Assembly: GCA_015179125.1 (NCBI GenBank)
Contig: WHVA01000111.1
Location: forward strand, 1-64,000
Source of the DNA: Gautieria morchelliformis
Taxonomy: Eukaryota > Basidiomycota > Agaricomycetes > Gomphales > Gomphaceae
Length of the DNA stretch: 64,000 nucleotides
Direction: 5' to 3'
Shown here: positions 57,680 through 64,000 of the stretch, in pieces
Layout: each line of letters opens with the position of its first letter
Position numbering within the stretch: the first letter of the stretch is position 1
The notes under the pieces: model-generated
Database searches by the model: none
Seen by the model: only the letters and a program-made list of their open reading frames with translations
What the model was told of the DNA's origin: nothing
Position numbers and translations under genes: made by a program

Positions 57680-57954
57680 GGGAAATCTGTCTCACTGTGC
57701 ATATACTACCACCCGGCCCTTTAGCGCCGATGGCAGCGCGCGTCGAAATGATTATGTAAGGGTGCCGGTGGTGAAAAGAAGAAAAACAAATCGAAATAGA
57801 AGTACAAATCTTTGATAGAAAATGTCGGAAAATTTCTGAAAAATAGAGTGATCATAGTAGAACAATCAGACAAGAAATTGGAAGGAAATATGAATGGTGG
57901 AATTTATTTGGCTTGATTTTGGTGCAGGAGCATAAATGCACCCAACACTACCTG

Positions 57955-58394
57955 GCACCCCCTTGTAGTTCCTCTTGTTCCGCATTAGTTACTTACTCCA
58001 TTTATCCTAGTTACTTTCACTCGCACTGGAATTGCTTACCTCTACCTTCTGACATGTTGTCTCAGCTCTTTGTATAAAACCCAGTCATATATGCCTCTGT
58101 TCTGTAATCAGATAATCAACTTCAATATGTGACTCCCTTTGCACTGTTTCCTGCCCTTAGCACAGCGAGTACTTGCAAGGCTTCTGTCTCTCTGACCTCT
58201 GTCTTCCAACTCAATTTCTGATATCCAACTTAACTCAATTCTTGAACCCTTACCTCTTCAGTTACAATACTCGACCTCTTCTGACTTCTGATCTCCAATC
58301 TTCAAAATACTTAGGATGATAGTTGAGGGTGCAACATATAAGTTGAAGCCACTGTCCTTTTAGATCCAAACTCCAGGATTCCCAATACGTAACA
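57955..58394 (-). repeat. LTR family 2 copy, inverted and decayed
   Basis: The reverse complement starts TGTTACGTATTGGG at 58394 and follows the 52621 copy for about 430 bp (GGCTTCAACTTATATGTTGC, TATTTTGAAG, AAGTTGATTATCTGATTACAG). Most CG dinucleotides of the 52.6-kb copy appear here as TG or CA. The distal end is missing or diverged. Confidence 0.8.
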
Positions 58395-58434
58395 AGTAAT
58401 GACTCTACACATTTCTCCCATGTCTGCGTGTCCC

Positions 58435-58935
58435 CTACCTCGCACATAGCATGTCCCTGGTTTGTAGCATGTCTCCAATGCATAGTGTGTCCTCAAGTAT
58501 AGTGTGTGCAGCATGTCCCTGGTTTATAGCATGTCCCCATGTGTAGCGTGTTCCCACACATAGCATGTCCCCAAGTATAGTGTGTATAGTGTGTATAGTG
58601 TGTATAGTGTGTATAGTGTGTATAGTGTGTATAGTGTGTATAGTGTGTATAGTGTGTATAGTGTGTATAGTGTGTATAGTGTGTATAGTGTGTCCCTCAA
58701 GTATAGTGTGCATAGCATGTCCTTTGTTTGTAACCTGTCCCCCAAGTATAGCATGTGTAGAATGTCCCTTGTTTGTAGTGTTTTCCCCAGGTATAGTGTG
58801 CATAGTGTGTCCCTTGTTTGTACAATGTCCCCGAAGTGTATTGTGTGTAGCATGTCCCCATATGTAGCATGTCCCAACATGTAGTGTGTCCCTAAAGTAT
58901 AGTGTGCATGTCCCCAAGCATAGCGTGTCCCCACA
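58435..58935. repeat. Minisatellite with a 9-bp core
   Basis: 13 perfect units of GTATAGTGT occupy 58575-58691. On both sides degenerate related words (TAGCATGTCCCC, TAGTGTGTCC) extend the array. Frames stay open on both strands because the period is a multiple of three. Confidence 0.92.
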
Positions 58936-58993
58936 CATTACATGCATGTCATCACTATCCACAAGTCTATCCCTGCTTCACAGCTGAATGCAG

Positions 58994-59440
58994 CCTGTGC
59001 AGCATTTCCTATATCAAAACTCACTATCTAGACCCATTTTCTTACTATTTTGAATCCTAGTAGTTACTAACATTTTAGTATAAGTAGCTACCACAAAACT
59101 GTACAATAGAACTAGGCAATTATAGGCTGCACTCACCAGATAGTTCACATATGTGTTTGATCACTGTAGGACTTGTTTCTTGACCATTTTCCCTAGTTCT
59201 TTGTTGAAAGCCTACTACTATTGGTTACTCTACACTGACCCAAAAGCGAACACTTTGGGTCCACAGTTCCTCTGTTCTTCCCTGTTTCCTCCTCGACCCA
59301 ATCATGTGACTAATGGCATTGCGCACTGCTGGATGCATCACTGAGCTTTGTCAGCCTGTGCATATACCCTGCGCAAGGGGTGCATACCATGAACCACTAC
59401 TCCCTGAGCAACAGAATACAATTTATTCTGTTTAATCTAA
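58994..59440. repeat. 440-bp dispersed repeat, copy A
   Basis: Aligns with 62602-63040: both begin near TGTG(C/G)AGCATTTCC, share TATTTTGAATCCTAGTAG and end with a small palindrome around CAGAATA...TATTCTG. Possibly an LTR, but no target duplication was found. Confidence 0.75.
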
Positions 59441-60340
59441 TTAAAATTCACAACACTGACCCCCTCTCCGAGCCACTGCCCACTACACGCCTCCTTGCAG
59501 CTATTAGCTGTGTGGTCGGTCGTGTGAATCTAGGAGTAGGTAAACGATGGGGAATAATTGACATGGGTAAGGGCCTGGTACGGCCTGCATTTATAGACAA
59601 CCCTGAGCTAGTCGCCAGAATAGACATGTAGAGTATATATTGATAATGGACAGTGGTTCTTACAAGTGAAGCCCTATTTTGATATGAGTAACCTGCAGTG
59701 GCGGGTTCAATTATATTTTGCTGGACACTGCCCCCACAATGCTTGGGTATTCCAACTTATATTCTGGTGGGCTATCCATATAGTAGATACATGGGATGCT
59801 ACCCTGAACTCTCTGGAATTTCCACATTTTGATTACCTGGTGTTTGCATGACATGACTCACCGGATAACCCACAGATAGTTCATGGCCGGGGCAACCCCT
59901 TGGACTGCCAAAAGAATTCATGGAAAAATACGTAGACCATGATATGATGGGAATTCAACTTATATGGATTATATCGCAGGCACCCCTGGTATTTCTGGTG
60001 GGGATTTTTCCCACAGTGAAGGTGGCAGGCCTAAAATACCAAAGATGGCATTCGCAGGCCGTGATAATGAAGAAATATCTTTATCTCAGGCTGATGATCA
60101 TGCAGGGTGAAATAAAAAAGGAGAAATAGATACATAGTTAGCCTAACCTGTGCAGGATCCTGACCAGTTCATGTCGACAGAACCCTCCCTCCTTTCAGTT
60201 GGAGTTGGGGATGTAGAAGGAAGAATATTGTGGTACTCACTGTGACTCAAGTTTAAGCCACCTAGTCTAAATCAAGTAGTTACAATTCATACACTGTTAT
60301 ATCTATTCTACTAGTACATTGAGTCAATCAATCATCGAGA
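59441..60340. other. Unrecognised sequence with small open frames
   Basis: Plus-strand frames (59380-59631, 59666-59851, 59920-60129) look moderately protein-like, but no domain is recognised and they are not joined by clear introns. Confidence 0.25.
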
Positions 60341-60559
60341 AACACCAAGATGAGTGCCTTTCATCAACAAGATGGATCTCCCACCACTATCAGCTGAACA
60401 TAGCTGCTGCATTCATCAGTCAAGGTCACAGAGAGAGCGAGGACAGGCAGTGAAATTAAGACCACATTCATTCCTTGGGCACATCCCAATGACAGCGATG
60501 AGATTGGGTGCCAAGTATCATGCTTCAGATGATGTCAAGAGTCTGTTTACTGGCATTTG

Positions 60560-62600
60560 GATAGATATCCTCTATGCCACTTTGTGCCACAAGCATTCTC
60601 CACATTTCCTCTTGAATTTCTCTGATGGGTCCTCATAGTTTCCCTGAGAAACCGCAGGGACTGCTTTAGCAGCTTGAGAAAGTCCAGTCACTCCATACTC
60701 AGGGCAATGAAACGAGGCAGATTTTGTGCCGACACTCAGAACGAGCTTGATGACAGGACAGAGGTCTACAAACAAGGGCTAGGTAGAAGGGCCATGCAGA
60801 GATCTCGACAGACTGACCCTGTGACCCTGCCTCATACACCCCCACATGTGTTGGGTTCACATCCGCAAACAGAGGTGGTTCAGGCTTAGATAAACCAGAG
60901 ACATTTTGGATCTGAATGAGCATAGGAGCCATGTTGCTTGGTGTGAGCATTTTCCCCTTGTAGCAAGCAGGTAGAATGAGATCAACCCTGCATTGATTAT
61001 AGGCACAAAGAATAGCTACACCCCGTGCCATCATGCACACAAGAAAGTTACAGCTACAAAAGTGATCAGTAATGTGAACATGAATTGCACTTCTGGGTCC
61101 ATCACTTTGATAAAATGCATAAAATGAACCCACAATGTTTCGAATGCTTCCTTGGGGGATGTGCCACCAGAAGGTGGTTGAGCCTCAAGAATGGTCATGT
61201 GATGGCTGTTGGCAAATAGAGCTTTGAGAAAATTAATAACAGGTAATGGCCGGTGATAGGGCATCAATTCAGCAGGTATACTAAGACGAAGATCCCGACA
61301 AGCTTGATCATGTGCCAGCAACATCAACAACATACATGCGAATTTGCCACAATTGCCCTTTGAGAGAAGGTGACTGGACATGAAGTGAGCTAGATCGTCC
61401 ACAGGGTCTCTTCCATGTGGAAGTAACCGATGCATGACTTGCATCGCCACTTCGACTAGTGCTGGTTCTGAGGGTGCCACAGTATATATAACATCTGCTT
61501 CAGGGATGGTATTCAGACATATGTGCATGTGGGACTCCACTTGGAGTTGTTCCATATCACGCCCCTCGCAGGTCATAGAGTTGAACATGTCATAAAAATA
61601 TCAGTAAGCCGTCACTACCACCACAACCCGTCCAACCGCCGCATATACGCCGCCCCACATCTCACATACACTTCCACTCGCACCACCCACATCTACCCGA
61701 GCCCACACATGTCCGCACGACACATCACAACGTTCCCATCGCCCTACCGATTTGACCCTGACCCAACACCCGCGGATCCAACCAACCCAAGTCGAAGCCC
61801 GAGCCCGAGGGACGTTGATCCATGGAGGAGCTAGATGTTGAGCCACATGTCTACATATCTTCCATATGCCTTTCCTTCCTAACCACAACTCATGTTTCTG
61901 ATACATATGACTACCCACACCCATTCCCATTCGATAGACCAGTCTCTTAGCTACCGCTGCTTCCGGACCACCATACCCCGAGTCCAGACACCAGAAGTCG
62001 ACCCACATCTCCATCTTCCGCTCTTCACACCACAGCACACTACATAGTTAGATAAATAGTTCAGCTCGTGTATCCACATCCCCCAGTCAATTAGAACTCA
62101 CACTTTTGAAATGTCTTGGGACTCTGTGACGCACAGTCTTGCATAGCTATAACTAAAGAGAATACACACGCCGTGTTTTCTCTACATCTCTGTTTTTGCG
62201 ATCCTACTCGATTCGACTTCGAGTAGAAGTCTGAATCCAACACCCTATCCATTCTATTATCAGCTACTCTTAGTCTTTCACAGAACATGAGGGGCAAGTG
62301 GACTGCAAGGGGGGCCAGTCTCCTAGCATTGCTATGATTCCCACCCAGGAGCTTCATTTCAGGAAAGTTGATAATATACTCCTTGACATCCGCCATGCCA
62401 TGCTGATACCTTGTCATAAACCTGTGCGTGATATATGAATCGCAGGAAGTAGCTGTTGGAGCTGGCATGTCATAACTCACAACGGTCTCCCAAGTGAAAG
62501 CATGAATTTCATAGTTGTCACATCATCGAGATTTGCACCCTCGTCCAATGGCTGTGCAAGTTGGTCATAGCCAAGCGCAGTGAATGGCTCCCCAGCTGCC
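60560..62600 (-). pseudogene. P-loop NTPase family protein, C-terminal part, split by an LTR
   Basis: Read on the minus strand: GEPFTALGYDQLAQPLDEGA and MKFMLSLGRPL near 62585-62480, then INFPEMKLLGG and ARRLAPLAVHLPLMF to about 62288. The solo LTR interrupts, and the frame resumes at 61582 with NSMTCEGRDMEQLQVE, SEPALVEVAMQVMHRLL, LLSKGNCGKFACMLLMLLA and, after a shift near 61080, MMARGVAILCAYNQCRVD and MAPMLIQIQNVS. I recognise this order as the part after Walker B in the same agaricomycete NTPase families as the 430-1413 remnant. Frameshifts and the LTR make it inactive. Confidence 0.5.
61588..62282. repeat. Solo LTR, family 6, inside the NTPase remnant
   Basis: Begins TGTCATAAAA and ends CTTTCACA. 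The 5-bp target duplication GAACA is perfect at 61583-61587 and 62283-62287. Removal of the LTR joins LAVHLPLMF to NSMTCEGRD in frame. Confidence 0.88.
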
Positions 62601-62601
62601 T

Positions 62602-63040
62602 GTGGAGCATTTCCCATATCAAGGTACACTATTTCGACCCATTCTATTACTATTTTGAATCCTAGTAGTTACTAACATTTTAATATAAGTAGCTTCCACA
62701 AACTGTATGATACACTAGGCAATTATAGGTTGCACTCACCAGATAGTACCATGTGTGTTTGATCACTGCAGGACTTGTTTCTTGGTCGTTTTCTCTAGTT
62801 CATTGTTGAGGTCTATTGCCATCGACTACTCTGTACTGTTTCAAAAGTGAATGCTTTTGAACAACTCATTCTCTCAATTACACCTGTTTTCTCCTCGATT
62901 GAGTCACATGACCAATGGCCTCACGCACCGCCGGACACATCACTGAGCTTAGTCAGCCTGCACATACATTGCACACAGAGGTGCACAAAGCACCACCACT
63001 CCCTGAGCCTCAGAATAATATTTATTCTGATTTAAGATAG
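62602..63040. repeat. 440-bp dispersed repeat, copy B
   Basis: The second copy of 58994-59440, about 80-85% similar by eye. It starts exactly where the recognisable NTPase sequence ends, so it probably replaced or displaced the upstream part. Confidence 0.75.
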
Positions 63041-64000
63041 AGGACACTCTAACAGGGTACCCTTATGTAATATCTAACCCTAACCCTAATATGTGGCCAA
63101 AATCCTGAAGTTGAGTTTGAAAAAAAAAACCTACTCATCAGATTTCACATCAAGGATGCCTCCCCACGCATAGCCTATGTATTATAATGTATTAAGTACC
63201 TCCAGATCAATAACGAAGTGCTATGCATAGGCAGCCTTTGCTTTCTCAGCCATCCAAGGGGGTAAAGTCTAGTGTCCATGATACCTTCGGTTTCAGTTTT
63301 CCCAGGCAGCCATTGAGCCAGAAAGGCCTTGTGAGTATGGCGAAATGAATCTTGCAGATTGATTCGCATAGTTACTCCAAAAAAAAAAAAAAAAGAAAGA
63401 AAAAAAACAATGAGTAATCCATATTCAGACGATGGACTTAGAAACCACTGACCACTGAATTTGGATCAATGGGATATCGTCAAGGCAAGCAATTACATTG
63501 CATTCCATGGCATCCATATCTGTCATTTGTGCACTTGAGCTATATCAGAACTTGACTGAACCCCAGTATTGCTCAATAAAGTTGAGCTCACAATGAAATT
63601 TTGGATAAAAGTCATTTGGGGCACCTTTTCTCAGGTTTTTGAGGTGTGCTAATCACGCTTTAGACTTCCAGCCCATGCTGGGATGCTCTAGGTATAGAGA
63701 TGTGGTTGGTTCGGCCAGCTTGTGATCAATTTTTGTGCTCCACTGAGGTCACGTGATTGATTACATAAGCGTCCAAATGTCCACCATCGTCCTTGCCCAA
63801 AAATTTTCTGAGCATGTCCTTGCATCATACAAGTGATTTCCTGCACTTTTGTAAAATTCAAGTTTTTTGTCTATATATAGCTCAATTTTTATTCAAATAA
63901 TATTCTGTTTCCTGGGACTCATTTATAGAGGTTATTTGCATGGATTGTAGGATGCAAAGTTGTGAAAAAGTGACCGTGTGAATGTCTATTGAGCTCAGGA
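63041..64000. other. No recognisable gene
   Basis: AT-rich sequence with A runs at about 63120 and 63379. A CTAACCCTAACCCTAA stretch at about 63075 is too short to be a telomere. No coding sequence is supported. Confidence 0.35.

Noticed and set aside
58435..58962. Open frames made of a repeated 3-residue unit
   Set aside because: They are produced by the 9-bp minisatellite and occur on both strands.
63075..63092. Telomere-like CCCTAA repeats
   Set aside because: Only about two and a half units are present, and sequence continues on both sides, so it is neither a telomere nor a clear interstitial array.
1..64000. tRNA, rRNA genes and CRISPR arrays
   Set aside because: No cloverleaf with matching A and B boxes, no rRNA core sequence and no spaced palindromic repeats were found by eye. 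The genome is eukaryotic.

Overview
The window is from a filamentous basidiomycete, most likely an agaricomycete. Introns are dense and mostly about 50-60 nt. The conserved genes are fungal housekeeping genes, and the repeats are typical of mushroom-forming fungi: chromodomain Ty3/gypsy elements, a Plavaka-like DDE transposase remnant, and P-loop NTPase remnants. The species cannot be told from the sequence.

Layout. About 1-14.9 kb is repeat-rich: solo LTRs, decayed retroelement pieces, a foldback element that has been split by an LTR, and one broken P-loop NTPase gene. About 14.9-39.3 kb is a gene island with little repeat content: TFIIB/Brf1-like factor (+), DH-domain RhoGEF (+), an uncertain small gene (-), tail-anchored thioredoxin (+), inorganic pyrophosphatase (+), nucleoporin POM152 (-), 5-hydroxyisourate hydrolase (+), NEDD8-conjugating enzyme UBC12 (-), a 2OG-Fe(II) oxygenase (+), ribosome biogenesis factor RRP1 (-), CutC-family protein (+) and delta-9 fatty acid desaturase with a fused cytochrome b5 (-). 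Several are in tight divergent or convergent pairs. They do not form one pathway.

From 39.3 kb to the end the window is again mostly transposons. There are short tandem repeats, a deleted gypsy element on the minus strand (40.5-46.9 kb) that carries an unidentified ORF, a MITE, a Plavaka-like remnant, and a nearly complete chromovirus (49546-56423) with 5' and 3' LTRs. A foreign solo LTR sits inside its reverse transcriptase. Beyond it lie a 156-bp tandem array, another LTR with strong hairpins, a 9-bp minisatellite, and a second P-loop NTPase remnant split by a further solo LTR.

The most notable points are: a predicted self-priming site in the chromovirus (10 nt just after the 5' LTR are complementary to the predicted RNA 5' end); a possible intron in its leader bounded by a duplicated 21-mer; CpG-type decay of its catalytic residues; a 5-nt micro-exon in the desaturase and 10- and 14-nt exons in the pyrophosphatase; and two GC-AG introns that both split a Trp codon. 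Splice sites were assigned by eye from reading frame and family conservation, and no search was run.
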